Part shown: one piece after another, positions 8,302-17,431 of the stretch
Layout of the letters: each line of letters opens with the position of its first letter
Numbering within the stretch: the stretch's first letter is position 1
Origin: Leptospira congkakensis
GTDB lineage: Bacteria > Spirochaetota > Leptospiria > Leptospirales > Leptospiraceae
NCBI RefSeq assembly: GCF_004770265.1
Contig: NZ_RQGQ01000014.1
Coordinates: 62,001 to 126,000, forward strand
Length of the DNA: 64,000 nt
Direction: 5' to 3'
Made by a program: the position numbers and the translations under genes
The notes under the pieces: generated by a model
What the model was told of the DNA's origin: nothing
Database searches by the model: none
What the model saw: the letters and a program-made list of their open reading frames with translations, nothing else

Positions 8302-10300
8302 CGGTAACTCCAGTGACTTGTTTGAGGTGTTTTATGGAAGCATTAGCATTGATGGTTTTTCCGTACCTTGTGATTGTACTAATATCTGTTGCCGCCACTC
8401 CACCTTCAATAAGCTTTGTGATCACGTCTTGGTAAGTAAAAGTTGTACCATTATAAGATCTGATCAGTGCTGCTACTCCAGAGACATTTGGCGCTGCCAT
8501 AGATGTTCCGTTAAGATTTGAATAAGCAGTGTCTGAAGGTGCCCAAGCAGAAAGATAAACGTCAGTAACAAATCCACCAGGGTAATTACCAGAACCATCC
8601 GTTGACATTCGGTATCCTACAGTGCAGTTTGTACCGCCGCCAATACAGTTCGTTAGAATTAATGTATCATCAGGGTGGCTCTCAAAAATATATTGCCCAT
8701 CGTTACATAAATCAGTTTTCATTGCACCATAATTGCTATCATATAACTGCAATGTAGTTGTGGGAACACCAGTATTTGAAGAATATCGAACCTGCATATA
8801 GTCGTAGCAAATGCTACTTGTCCAACGATTTCCATAATTCACAACATAATGCGAAAGAGTAACTCTTGTAGACCCACTCGGGATTGTAAAATTCCTATAT
8901 ACTATACTATTTGTGTTAGCGTTAAGATTCGAAACAGTTACAGGCGAACTATTAAATATATAATTCGGTAAAGTACAGTTTGGGTTTGTCAGCATTTTGT
9001 AATTATTGGTTAAGCAACTTGTATTAAGCCATGTGCTTCCCGTGGTTGTTGAAATCTGCCAGCCAGCATAACTAGTTGAATTTTCATTATACGAAACTTC
9101 ATTACCATACCCGCTGTAAATGTTTGTTCCTGGAGCACCAAAATCTACGGTACGACTAGCTGCCGTGTTATGGGCATTATAATTAGAAAAAGTGGCTCTA
9201 TTAAAGTTTTGATCTACCGCTGCAATACAAAGTATATTATCCTTATCGTATTCGCAAGGGTATGAATCGTTATTCAGTGTATTTAGATTTAAATTGGAAT
9301 TTCCTGCGGCAGCAACAATCAATACATCATTGATACGAGCGTATTCAATAGCATCTAACATGGTTTGTGAAAAGGCAGGGCCACCTAAACTCATATTGAT
9401 GACTTTAGCTCCATTATTAACAGCAAATCGAATGCCTTGTGCAATAGCATCGTTAGTTCCACCTTGGAGACCTAACACTCGAACCGCCATTATTTTAGCA
9501 CTTTGGCAGACTCCTGAAATTCCTTTGTTGTTATTTCCAACTGCTCCAATAGTTGCAGAAACGTGGGTGCCATGACCATCTTCATCTTTTGGATCATTAT
9601 CGGAACTTGCATAGTCCCACCCATGATTAGGGCAACCACCACCTATTGCATTGTTATCATGGTCAACACAGCTTGCCCCATTCCACATATTCCCTACAAG
9701 GTCTTCGTGGGTGTAAGTCACACCTGTATCAAGAACAGCAATGATGGTATTGGAGCAAGAGGTAGTTACATCCCAAGCACCTAACACATCCATATCTTTT
9801 TTACCAGAAGTCCCTTGATTAGGAGAGTAACTTGGAGAAGAAATCACTTGGCCAGAATTGTTTAAGGCCCATAAATTCCCAAATCCTGGATCGTTTGGTG
9901 CGCTGGCATATTTATAATAAAGATATTTTGGCTCAGCATATTCTACATTTGGATCATTTTTCGCACGAGCCACAGCCGTTTCAACGGACTCGCCATCCAT
10001 AATTTTACCTGTGACAAAATGTCCCCTTTCATTTTTAATTCCTGGTCGGAATCCCAAACGAGAGGTTTGTGTGGATAGTTCCGAATTTGGAATCTGCTTT
10101 TTGAATTTAATTACGATTTCATTAGGAACAAATAAAGGTTTTTTTTGATTGGTCAAATTTGAAGAATCCACGGACGCTTCTAAACTTTTCCGGTATGTTT
10201 CTAATATAGGTTCAGAAACAAGAATATTTGTGATCGCAAAAACTGCGACCATGAGAGATGCAAATTTTGGAATCAAATGTTTGTTATTTTTCATCATCAT
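8288..10300 (-). CDS. Secreted S8 family subtilisin-like serine protease
   Basis: 670 residues. The signal peptide or anchor is at about 10-30. A propeptide domain at about 56-127 ends VEYAEPKYLYY. The S8 catalytic domain starts near 165. Catalytic residues: Asp191 (VLDTGVTYTHED), His243 (DGHGTHVSAT), oxyanion Asn334 (AAAGNSN), Ser600 (NGTSMAAPN). All are present, so it should be active. Between Asn334 and Ser600 there are about 265 residues, far more than in subtilisin; 400-590 looks like an inserted Cys/aromatic-rich beta domain (TSCLTNNYKML, SICYDYMQVRYS). It starts 8 nt after the ASH-domain lipoprotein stop and overlaps the next small lipoprotein, forming a three-gene operon. AAGG precedes the ATG triplet at 10300. 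Confidence 0.92.
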   Translation of the reverse strand: MMMKNNKHLIPKFASLMVAVFAITNILVSEPILETYRKSLEASVDSSNLTNQKKPLFVPNEIVIKFKKQIPNSELSTQTSRLGFRPGIKNERGHFVTGKIMDGESVETAVARAKNDPNVEYAEPKYLYYKYASAPNDPGFGNLWALNNSGQVISSPSYSPNQGTSGKKDMDVLGAWDVTTSCSNTIIAVLDTGVTYTHEDLVGNMWNGASCVDHDNNAIGGGCPNHGWDYASSDNDPKDEDGHGTHVSATIGAVGNNNKGISGVCQSAKIMAVRVLGLQGGTNDAIAQGIRFAVNNGAKVINMSLGGPAFSQTMLDAIEYARINDVLIVAAAGNSNLNLNTLNNDSYPCEYDKDNILCIAAVDQNFNRATFSNYNAHNTAASRTVDFGAPGTNIYSGYGNEVSYNENSTSYAGWQISTTTGSTWLNTSCLTNNYKMLTNPNCTLPNYIFNSSPVTVSNLNANTNSIVYRNFTIPSGSTRVTLSHYVVNYGNRWTSSICYDYMQVRYSSNTGVPTTTLQLYDSNYGAMKTDLCNDGQYIFESHPDDTLILTNCIGGGTNCTVGYRMSTDGSGNYPGGFVTDVYLSAWAPSDTAYSNLNGTSMAAPNVSGVAALIRSYNGTTFTYQDVITKLIEGGVAATDISTITRYGKTINANASIKHLKQVTGVTAVLQ

Positions 10301-10308
10301 ATACCTTA

Positions 10309-11820
10309 TTAAGATTGTGGAACCACTACGGACACTTGCGTTGAAGGTAGTCCACCAGTTGTGTTGTATTTACCATATGAATACACTTTGAAATACCATG
10401 TTCCGTAGGATGGAACCGAAATCGTTTTAGTCGTTAGAGTATTTCCTCCTGCATTTGGCACAGCGACACAAAAAATAGAAGTTCCATTCGCTACGGCAGT
10501 GAAGTTAGAGGTTTTGCTATAACATACGCTATAGCCACCATCAGTATCATTGACTGCTTTTTCATTCGTTGCAGACCAGGTGACTAAAACATCTACCCCG
10601 GTTCTTCCTGTTCCCACAACGGCCAAATCGGAAGAAGAAGCACTTCCATTACTTCCATTTGCAGTTTGTACTCTTACAATTGCGTTTTTTTCACCATGTA
10701 AAGTTGGTACAAATTGAATGGTAAAAGTTCCTGAGGCTCCTGGTGCTAGACTTGTTCCTGCGGAAAATGCACTGACTGAAAATTGACCAGGATCTGTTCC
10801 TAATTTAGAGATGGAAATCCCTGTCATTGTAGCAGTTCCCCCATTAGTTATAGTAACCGTTTTTGCTCCGGCAACTTCAGGAGGCCAGACTACGCCAAAA
10901 TTGGGAATAGAACCGCCAGTTGTAAAACTGCTTGAGTTATGAGATATTGCAATTGTAGGCACAGGTTTCACTGTTGCAGTCGCAGTGACCTTATATAAGA
11001 AACTTGCCGAACCATCGTAGAGAATCGCAATATTTGACTCATCAGCTCCAGCAACCAACGGAGAGAATCCAATGGTAAATGTTTTACTCTGACCGATTGC
11101 AAGTGACCCAGTAAAACTAGTTTGGTTTAGAACGAATCTTGCATTCGACGATGTAACAGCTGGCGAATCGAGATTCACTACAAAACTTCCAGTATTTCGG
11201 ACTGTGAAGGTAACAGGAGTTCCCACAGATTGTTCTTCAACCGAACCCATAGCAAAACTTCCATTAGATGAAACTTGAGTGGCAGATACAGAGACATCTA
11301 GACGAAAGGCTCCTGCTCCACCTGTTCCTGTTAAATTCATTTGGAAGGAACCAACCGCAGCGTCACTCGATTGAATTTTGATTGTGGCAGTTTTTAATCC
11401 GGTAGTTGTCGGTTTGAAATTTAATGTAAATGTAACCGACGCTCCCGCCGCTAATGTCGAGGTGCTTGGTTGGGTCACTGTAAATTGTGAAGCATCCGTT
11501 CCGGAAAGGGCTACAATATTAGGAGATCCTGGTAATGTAATAGAAGCAGTTCCAGTATTTTTAATGGTTACCGTTCCTGCTTTACCATCTGGTGTGTTAA
11601 TGGGTTCAGGACCTAAATCAAGCGTGGCACCGCTTTCTCGGCTAATGCCATTGTAAACGATTTCTAATTTGGGCGCTGGGACGTCACCACCCCCACCGCC
11701 TCCGCCACCGAGGAGTGCAATCAGTCCGAGTCCAGCACCACCTCCTCCTCCGCCAGGGCAACCAATGGTAAATATAGATGTAAGTGTGAATAATATTAGT
11801 AGATTCAGTTTTTGATTCAT
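10309..11820 (-). CDS. Lipoprotein with choice-of-anchor-D/ASH-like repeats
   Basis: About 503 residues from ATG 11820, chosen because it gives a clean lipoprotein signal ending TIGC (Cys21); ATG 11835 adds five residues. After the lipid anchor comes a poly-Gly spacer (two runs of six to eight Gly), then three immunoglobulin-like repeats of about 100 residues. Their hallmarks are VTIKNTGTASITL, LAAGASVTFTLNFKP and LAPGASGTFTIQFVP, typical of ASH/choice-of-anchor-D modules. The last 90 residues look like a fibronectin-III-type domain (YFKVYSYGKYN). It should display a rod-like domain stack at the cell surface or in the periplasm. It is the first gene of the subtilase operon, so it may anchor or be a substrate of that protease; this is inference. 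Confidence 0.75.
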   Translation of the reverse strand: MNQKLNLLILFTLTSIFTIGCPGGGGGGAGLGLIALLGGGGGGGGDVPAPKLEIVYNGISRESGATLDLGPEPINTPDGKAGTVTIKNTGTASITLPGSPNIVALSGTDASQFTVTQPSTSTLAAGASVTFTLNFKPTTTGLKTATIKIQSSDAAVGSFQMNLTGTGGAGAFRLDVSVSATQVSSNGSFAMGSVEEQSVGTPVTFTVRNTGSFVVNLDSPAVTSSNARFVLNQTSFTGSLAIGQSKTFTIGFSPLVAGADESNIAILYDGSASFLYKVTATATVKPVPTIAISHNSSSFTTGGSIPNFGVVWPPEVAGAKTVTITNGGTATMTGISISKLGTDPGQFSVSAFSAGTSLAPGASGTFTIQFVPTLHGEKNAIVRVQTANGSNGSASSSDLAVVGTGRTGVDVLVTWSATNEKAVNDTDGGYSVCYSKTSNFTAVANGTSIFCVAVPNAGGNTLTTKTISVPSYGTWYFKVYSYGKYNTTGGLPSTQVSVVVPQS

Positions 11821-11987
11821 GGGTAAACGACGCATAATTTTCTACCTACGCTAATTCTGGATCAATTTCTTACAATCGTACTTCCAAACTTTTATTCGGA
11901 AGAAACCGCTAGAAATGTTTTCAGAGGCTTTTTAGAACGTTAATTACGGTTTTACGGAAATTTTTTTTGAAATAGGGAACCAAGATC

Positions 11988-12017
11988 AGAAAAACTTACC
12001 TAACAAGAGTTTTTCTG
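11988..12017 (-). terminator. Perfect 10-bp inverted repeat after the 12.0-kb lipoprotein gene
   Basis: CAGAAAAACT (11988-11997) and AGTTTTTCTG (12008-12017) are exact inverse complements around an 11-nt loop. It lies a few bases past the stop of the minus-strand gene ending at 12024, so a terminator is the simplest reading, with the T-rich arm supplying the U-run. It also sits upstream of the ASH-lipoprotein operon and could act there. The rest of 11836-12023 shows nothing clear. Confidence 0.4.
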
Positions 12018-12023
12018 GACTCA

Positions 12024-12674
12024 TCAGTCCTCTTCTGGAGGACTCACAACACCATTTTTAGGGATTCCCTTACGATAACGGATGTCATTTTTGCACTCCA
12101 AATGCTTGTAAGTCGAGAGGGATGGGATCATTTTGTCCGTGATTTCGCTATGGTCTAGGTCGTATTCCCAGTATTTAGTGAGGTTCCCTTGCCAATCGTA
12201 AGGAACTATTTTCTGAAACATAAATTCACGGTTGGATACCGATTGCACTGTATTGATTTCTAATTTTAGATTCCCTCTAAAAAAATGGGGTAAGGGAAAA
12301 AAATACAAACATCCAACAAGTAATACATCTTCTTGGTATCTTGTTTGATTCGTAAGAGGCAAAAAGAATGGTTCTTTGGATTCTGCAAGCGGCAACGGGA
12401 ATATTCTTAATGATTGTTTGGTGCTTTCTGATTGACTTTCAAAGGTGAGCGTGACTGGAATTTCTTCCACAAGACCAATGGTTTTATCCTTACCTCGAAC
12501 CAATCGCAAAACTAAATAACTTTCTTTATCAGATAAAGAAGTGGGCGATAACAACGGTTCTTCTTTAGGATTTTGCTTCAGATAGATACAATGAACGCAA
12601 AAAAGAAGGATCAAAACGAAAATGGTTTTCGATTCTTTCAGCAAAGTTCTGGATTGCGTTTTGATTCGAATCAT
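12024..12674 (-). CDS. Lipoprotein, unknown function
   Basis: 216 residues with a basic N-terminus, a hydrophobic stretch (TIFVLILLFCVHC) and a lipobox Cys, so it is probably exported and lipid-anchored. The mature part has no motif I recognise. The start ATG (12674-12672) overlaps the ATG of the divergent lysoplasmalogenase-like gene within the tetranucleotide CATG, so neither gene has a private upstream region. A 10-bp inverted repeat follows the stop. Confidence 0.6.
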   Translation of the reverse strand: MIRIKTQSRTLLKESKTIFVLILLFCVHCIYLKQNPKEEPLLSPTSLSDKESYLVLRLVRGKDKTIGLVEEIPVTLTFESQSESTKQSLRIFPLPLAESKEPFFLPLTNQTRYQEDVLLVGCLYFFPLPHFFRGNLKLEINTVQSVSNREFMFQKIVPYDWQGNLTKYWEYDLDHSEITDKMIPSLSTYKHLECKNDIRYRKGIPKNGVVSPPEED

Positions 12675-13425
12675 GTTAAAATCAACTATGGTATATTACT
12701 TAATTCTCACAACCATTCCTTCGGCCATCATCTCAGCCTTTTTTATCCATTGGTATACATTACAGGGAGAATCAAATCCTCTCAAACGACTCGAAAATTC
12801 CCGCGGGATTTATTTGGGTTTTTCCTTTCAAATTTTACTTTTTGCGTGGTTGTTATTCCAATTGGGACATGCCAGATTTTCGTATCCGCTCTATGCCATC
12901 GGATTTTCTTTTTTAGGAGATTGGTTCAATCTCCAATTCCCTATTGCTAAAAAACAAATGGAAGACCCAGTTCTCGGGGGAATCTTTAGTTTTGCCATTG
13001 CCCAAGTTTTCTTTTTGTTATCGTTTTGGCGTTTGACCACATGGAATGAAATCTATTCAGGAATTTTGCCTTACGCGATTACTGGAGCATTACTCGTCCT
13101 ACCATCTCTTATCTTCTATTTTAGAGTTTATAACCCAAATCGGTCAAAATGGGTGATGGTTTCGGCCTTTATTTATGGGCTTGTTCTTTGTTTTTTTGTT
13201 TCTCTTTGTATCAACGCCTATTTTGCGTTTGGTGGAGTATGGATTTATTTGGCCATTGGGGCAGGATTTTTTCTCCTTTCTGATGCCGTGATGGGAGAAA
13301 CAACTATCAACGGAACGAGACACCCAAAATGGGAATTCCAAGTTCCTTGGGTCACTTATTTAATTGCACAGAGTTTTTTACTTGTTGGTTTCTTTTTAGT
13401 TTCTCACACAAGGCACTTAGGTTAA
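12673..13425 (+). CDS. YhhN/TMEM86-like membrane protein (lysoplasmalogenase family)
   Basis: About 250 residues with seven or eight hydrophobic segments and short loops. The family signature acidic motifs are present inside membrane segments: SFLGDWFNL and FLLSDAVMGETT. YhhN/TMEM86 proteins hydrolyse the vinyl-ether bond of lysoplasmalogens, though many bacterial members are uncharacterised. ATG 12673 is used here; ATG 12688 (MVYYLILTT) is a good alternative, and the longer frame back to 12622 would run through the divergent gene. It ends 12 nt before the convergent Ada/Ogt gene. A second, more typical YhhN gene is at 53016-53684. Confidence 0.65.
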   Translation: MLKSTMVYYLILTTIPSAIISAFFIHWYTLQGESNPLKRLENSRGIYLGFSFQILLFAWLLFQLGHARFSYPLYAIGFSFLGDWFNLQFPIAKKQMEDPVLGGIFSFAIAQVFFLLSFWRLTTWNEIYSGILPYAITGALLVLPSLIFYFRVYNPNRSKWVMVSAFIYGLVLCFFVSLCINAYFAFGGVWIYLAIGAGFFLLSDAVMGETTINGTRHPKWEFQVPWVTYLIAQSFLLVGFFLVSHTRHLG

Positions 13426-13437
13426 TTTTAAAAAACT

Positions 13438-14301
13438 TCATTCAGATACATTCGATAAATCATTGTTTGGTGCGATCAACCGAGCCTGTTCCCAAGCAAT
13501 GATCATTCGTTTCCGATCTGGATCCCACCTGTATCCACCAAATAAACCTGAGGTTTGAATGACACGATGGCATGGGATCAAGTAAGCAATTGGATTTTTA
13601 CCTATGGCTGTCCCTACGGCTCTTTGTGCAGATGTTTGCCCGATGGATGTGGCAATGTCTCCATAGGTACTTACTGCGCCTAATGGGATTTTTAATAAGG
13701 ATCTCCATACTTTGAGTTGGAATTCAGTTCCGTATACATATAAAGGAATTGGAGTTTCGGGAATGACCAACCTTTGGAAATAATCTTTTAGTTTTTGGTG
13801 TTCACCATTTCCTCCTTCCTTCCAAACAGCACTTGGGAATTCAGCTTTGGATTCTGAAATTCCCTTATCACTTGAATCAATAAACTGGAGGGATTGGATT
13901 CCTCTTTCAGAGGAAACAAGAAGGATATCACCAAAAAGAGAAGGAAATACCTCGTATTGTAATACAAGTCCTTCCCCTCCTCGTTTGTATTCACCAGGAG
14001 TCATGGCCTCTAATTTGACAAATAAATCATGTAATCTACCTGTTCCTGAAAGCCCGAGGGAATAGGTTGTGTCTAAAACAGATGACTCTCTTAACAATCG
14101 TTTGGCGTGCGTAACAGTGACAAACTGTAAAAATTCTTTTGGGGAAACACCTGCCCAAGTTCGGAATACCTTTTGGAAATGAAATGGACTCAAAGAAACG
14201 CGTTCTGCTAAAAAATCCAAACTAGGTTGGTCTTCAAAATGTTCCAAAACGTATTCGATGGAATTTTTTATGATTTCGTAATGTTTATGATTTTCATCCA
14301 C
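13438..14301 (-). CDS. AraC-type HTH fused to methylated-DNA-[protein]-cysteine methyltransferase (Ada/Ogt-like)
   Basis: 287 residues. The N-terminal 105 residues form an AraC-family helix-turn-helix (LDFLAERVSLSPFHFQKVF). The C-terminal part is an O6-alkylguanine-DNA alkyltransferase whose acceptor is Cys244 in PCHRV, followed by the usual FGGYRW. It repairs O6-methylguanine by transferring the alkyl group to itself. The Cys-rich phosphotriester domain of full-length Ada is absent, so the classical Cys38-type sensor is missing. It may still act as a regulator through the HTH. ATG 14301 is the start. It is divergent from hrpB. Confidence 0.88.
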   Translation of the reverse strand: MDENHKHYEIIKNSIEYVLEHFEDQPSLDFLAERVSLSPFHFQKVFRTWAGVSPKEFLQFVTVTHAKRLLRESSVLDTTYSLGLSGTGRLHDLFVKLEAMTPGEYKRGGEGLVLQYEVFPSLFGDILLVSSERGIQSLQFIDSSDKGISESKAEFPSAVWKEGGNGEHQKLKDYFQRLVIPETPIPLYVYGTEFQLKVWRSLLKIPLGAVSTYGDIATSIGQTSAQRAVGTAIGKNPIAYLIPCHRVIQTSGLFGGYRWDPDRKRMIIAWEQARLIAPNNDLSNVSE

Positions 14302-14433
14302 AAAGTAGATCCTATTCGATTCTTTTGTCTCTGAAAACCCGATTCTTGCGATTTCTGAAAATAAACTACAATTTGTTTGATTTTTTTTTAAGAGATCAGA
14401 CCCTATTCTTTAAGAAGAAAAGAGTCAAAACCT

Positions 14434-16887
14434 TTGGATCCATTCCCCGTACTCACCGCCTTACAATCCATTGTTGATTCCATTCAAAAAAATCCTGTTA
14501 CCATTTTGGATGCCCCACCAGGAACCGGAAAAACAACAGCCCTCCCCACAGAACTTCTGAGAGTTGGACTGGCTTCTGGGAAAAAAATCTGTATTTTAGA
14601 ACCAAGGCGGATTGCGGCAAAGAATGCAGCGAAACGAATCAGCCAATCTTTAAATGAAGAAGTAGGAAATACAGTTGGTTACCGCGTTCGGTTTGATTCA
14701 AAAATCGGCAAAGATACTAAAATTGAATTTGTGACCGACGGAATTTTAACAAGGATTTTATTAGCAGATCCAGAACTCAAAGAGTATGGACTGATTGTCT
14801 TTGATGAATTCCATGAAAGGAGACTGGATTCTGATCTTTGTTTTGCGCTGAGCCGACGCACCCAAGAAGTTTTTCGAAACGATTTAAAACTTCTCGTCAT
14901 GTCAGCAACCTTAGAAGGACAAAATTTTGAATCCATCGGGATCCTATCAAAACCCGTCCAAGTCAGTGCGAGCACTCATCCCTTAGAAATTTTTCATATG
15001 GGAGATTCTTCCAAAAAACAAAAAGAAAGACTTCTAGATCTTATTCCCAAAGCCGTAGAACAAACAGAAGGTGATATTTTAGTATTTTTATCCGGGAAAA
15101 AAGAAATCCAAGATTTAAAATATGGATTAGAATCCATTCATGGGATCCAATCTACTGCCGTCGTACTCGGTTTGTATGGCGATATGGATCTTACCCAACA
15201 AGAACAAATCTTTTTACCACATCCACAAAACAAAAAAAAGATCATTCTCTCCACAAATATCGCAGAATCATCGGTCACCATTCCTGGAGTCAGAGTTGTT
15301 TTTGATTCAGGATATCACAAACATGCCGTCTTTGATTCAGAATCAGGAGTATCTCATTTAATTAAAGATCGAATCAGTCTCAGTAGCGCCAAACAACGTG
15401 CAGGGCGAGCAGCAAGAGAAGGCAAAGGATCGGTCTACAGACTTTGGTCAAAAGAGGAAGAAAGTTCTTTTTTGGATAGAACCAAACCCGAAATTTTGGA
15501 AGGTGATATTGATCGTTTGGTTTTAGAAGTGAAATCCTGGGGAGAAGAAATCGATCAGTTACCTTTTTTGGACTCACCAAATAAAGGTTCGGTGGTAAAA
15601 AGTACCAACCGATTACAACTTTTAGGATGTTTGGATCAAAATTCCAACCTCACAAACATAGGTAGGGAATGTTTGCGTTACCCTCTTCCCATTCGGCTTG
15701 GGAAAATTTTGACAATTTTACCAAAAGACAAAGAAAGCATAATTGCCGACATAGTTTCGTTAGTTGGAAGAGAAAGTTCAGGAACAGAAAGTAAACTTTT
15801 CCCAGAAGAAACCCAATCAAAAAATTTTCCATACGACTTAAAATCCATGTATGACCAAATTTTGCGAATTTACAGGGAAAAAACGGATTTTTCGACAACT
15901 CTTCCGGGATTTGATCGGTTGTTTTATCTCAGTTCTGGGTTCCCAGACCGGATTGCCAAAGCTAAAATTCCAAATGGAAAAGACTTTAAACTTTCCAATG
16001 GGAAACAAGGAATCCTAAATACCACATCCCTTCAAATTCCAGAATGTATTTTAGTTTTAGATACATTTTCTTTTGGTTCTGATCTTTTGATTACCAATTT
16101 TCTACCTATCGAAGAAAAACAGATTGAGAAGTTTTTCCAAAATCAAATCCAAACAAAAGTAGTTTCCGAAACACGAACCAACCAAAGAGGTGAATCCTTT
16201 CTCGTTGTCAAAGAAGAAAGGTCGCTATGTGAATTAGTATTAGATTCTAAAGAAACAAGATCTCCGAATCCGACTGTACTCGGTTTGGCGCTTGCGGAAT
16301 ACATAACAAAAATTTCCTTAGAAGAAGAATGGAAAAAGGATCCTGAGTTAATTAATTTTTACCACCGAGTTCGATTTTTAGAGAGAAATGGAGTGTTAGA
16401 TACGAATACCGATCCAAATCATTTAAAACAAATTTCTAAAGATTGGCTTTTTCCTCTTATCAACTTTGATTCTGGAAAAATTTCGCTAGAAAAACTCCCT
16501 TATTTAGAAGCATTCAAAGCCTATGTGGGATATGAAAAAATGAATTTAATCGATTCCTTTGCACCGAGATCCATCCAAGTTCCTTCCGGTTCTAAAATTT
16601 CCTTAAATTATGATGGGAATGAACCTGAGTTACATGTCAAATTACAAGAGTTATTTGGTCTAAAGGCACTTCCTAAACTCGCTAACGGCAAGGTGAGTAT
16701 CCTCATCCACCTACTTTCACCAGCACGTAGGCCTGTACAGATCACAAAAGATTTGGAAAGTTTTTGGAATCTTGGATATCATGAGGTAAAAAAAGAATTA
16801 AAAGGAAGATATCCCAGACACCCTTGGCCCGATAAACCTTGGGAAGCCACTGCTACCAAACATTTGAATCACAACAAACGTTCGTAA
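14434..16887 (+). CDS. hrpB: ATP-dependent helicase HrpB
   Basis: 817-residue DEAH-type helicase. Walker A APPGTGKTT is at about residues 27-35, motif II is DEFHER near 125, motif III is SATLEG, and motif VI is QRAGRAAREG. The long C-terminal region with PWPDKPW near the end is characteristic of HrpB. Its RNA target and role remain poorly known in bacteria. TTG at 14434 is the only reasonable start, with a purine-rich AAGAAGAAAAG upstream. The 3' end overlaps the convergent STAS-like gene by 19 nt. It is divergent from the alkyltransferase gene. Confidence 0.88.
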   Translation: MDPFPVLTALQSIVDSIQKNPVTILDAPPGTGKTTALPTELLRVGLASGKKICILEPRRIAAKNAAKRISQSLNEEVGNTVGYRVRFDSKIGKDTKIEFVTDGILTRILLADPELKEYGLIVFDEFHERRLDSDLCFALSRRTQEVFRNDLKLLVMSATLEGQNFESIGILSKPVQVSASTHPLEIFHMGDSSKKQKERLLDLIPKAVEQTEGDILVFLSGKKEIQDLKYGLESIHGIQSTAVVLGLYGDMDLTQQEQIFLPHPQNKKKIILSTNIAESSVTIPGVRVVFDSGYHKHAVFDSESGVSHLIKDRISLSSAKQRAGRAAREGKGSVYRLWSKEEESSFLDRTKPEILEGDIDRLVLEVKSWGEEIDQLPFLDSPNKGSVVKSTNRLQLLGCLDQNSNLTNIGRECLRYPLPIRLGKILTILPKDKESIIADIVSLVGRESSGTESKLFPEETQSKNFPYDLKSMYDQILRIYREKTDFSTTLPGFDRLFYLSSGFPDRIAKAKIPNGKDFKLSNGKQGILNTTSLQIPECILVLDTFSFGSDLLITNFLPIEEKQIEKFFQNQIQTKVVSETRTNQRGESFLVVKEERSLCELVLDSKETRSPNPTVLGLALAEYITKISLEEEWKKDPELINFYHRVRFLERNGVLDTNTDPNHLKQISKDWLFPLINFDSGKISLEKLPYLEAFKAYVGYEKMNLIDSFAPRSIQVPSGSKISLNYDGNEPELHVKLQELFGLKALPKLANGKVSILIHLLSPARRPVQITKDLESFWNLGYHEVKKELKGRYPRHPWPDKPWEATATKHLNHNKRS

Positions 16888-17348
16888 GTGGACACCCAGC
16901 CTTTTTTGTTCACAAAGAATTTGGTTTTACATTGGGGACAAAGATAATCCCCGGCCAATTTCCATCTGAGAAGGGTTTGGCATTCGGGACAGTGAACTGT
17001 TTTTTCTTCTGATTTGGGCGTGAGTTCGTTTGCGGGTGTGTCACTGAGGATTTGTGATTCTAAATAATGAATGCAATCGGATTCCGTAGAATAAAAACTG
17101 AAACCCAGTGTTTCCTCTTGGGTCTCCGAGCCCTTCCAGCCAAATCCTGCTACCTTTGAGCCTGTTTCTTTGCAACGTTCGGTAATCTTTCTTAGGAACT
17201 CCCAACCAACTTCTGTGACTTCTTCCACTTCTGAAAAATCAAGGCAAAAAAGAGAGGGGGAAAGAGTTTCCTCCTTCAATTTTAGATAGAGTTCTGAGCC
17301 GATTTCCGCAGAAAATGTTCCCGCTAGGCGGAAAAGAAGTGATTTCAA
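16869..17348 (-). CDS. STAS-like domain plus zinc-ribbon protein
   Basis: 159 residues. Residues 1-100 look like a STAS/MlaB-type fold (FCLDFSEVEEVTEVGWEFL, with the usual strand-loop-helix). Residues 118-142 contain a CPEC...CPQC zinc-ribbon pair, and the C-terminus follows directly. It is probably cytoplasmic, with no signal or membrane segments. STAS domains commonly bind partner regulators or nucleotides, so an adaptor role is possible. The tail overlaps the hrpB 3' end on the opposite strand. Family assignment is by fold impression only. Confidence 0.55.
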   Translation of the reverse strand: MKSLLFRLAGTFSAEIGSELYLKLKEETLSPSLFCLDFSEVEEVTEVGWEFLRKITERCKETGSKVAGFGWKGSETQEETLGFSFYSTESDCIHYLESQILSDTPANELTPKSEEKTVHCPECQTLLRWKLAGDYLCPQCKTKFFVNKKGWVSTYERLL

Positions 17349-17431
17349 ACAGGTTTTTCCTCTTTTCTATTCTTCGGAAAAGATTCTGTATTTACAAGGA
17401 ATTTTGTTCCTAATACCTTTATTTATCTGAT

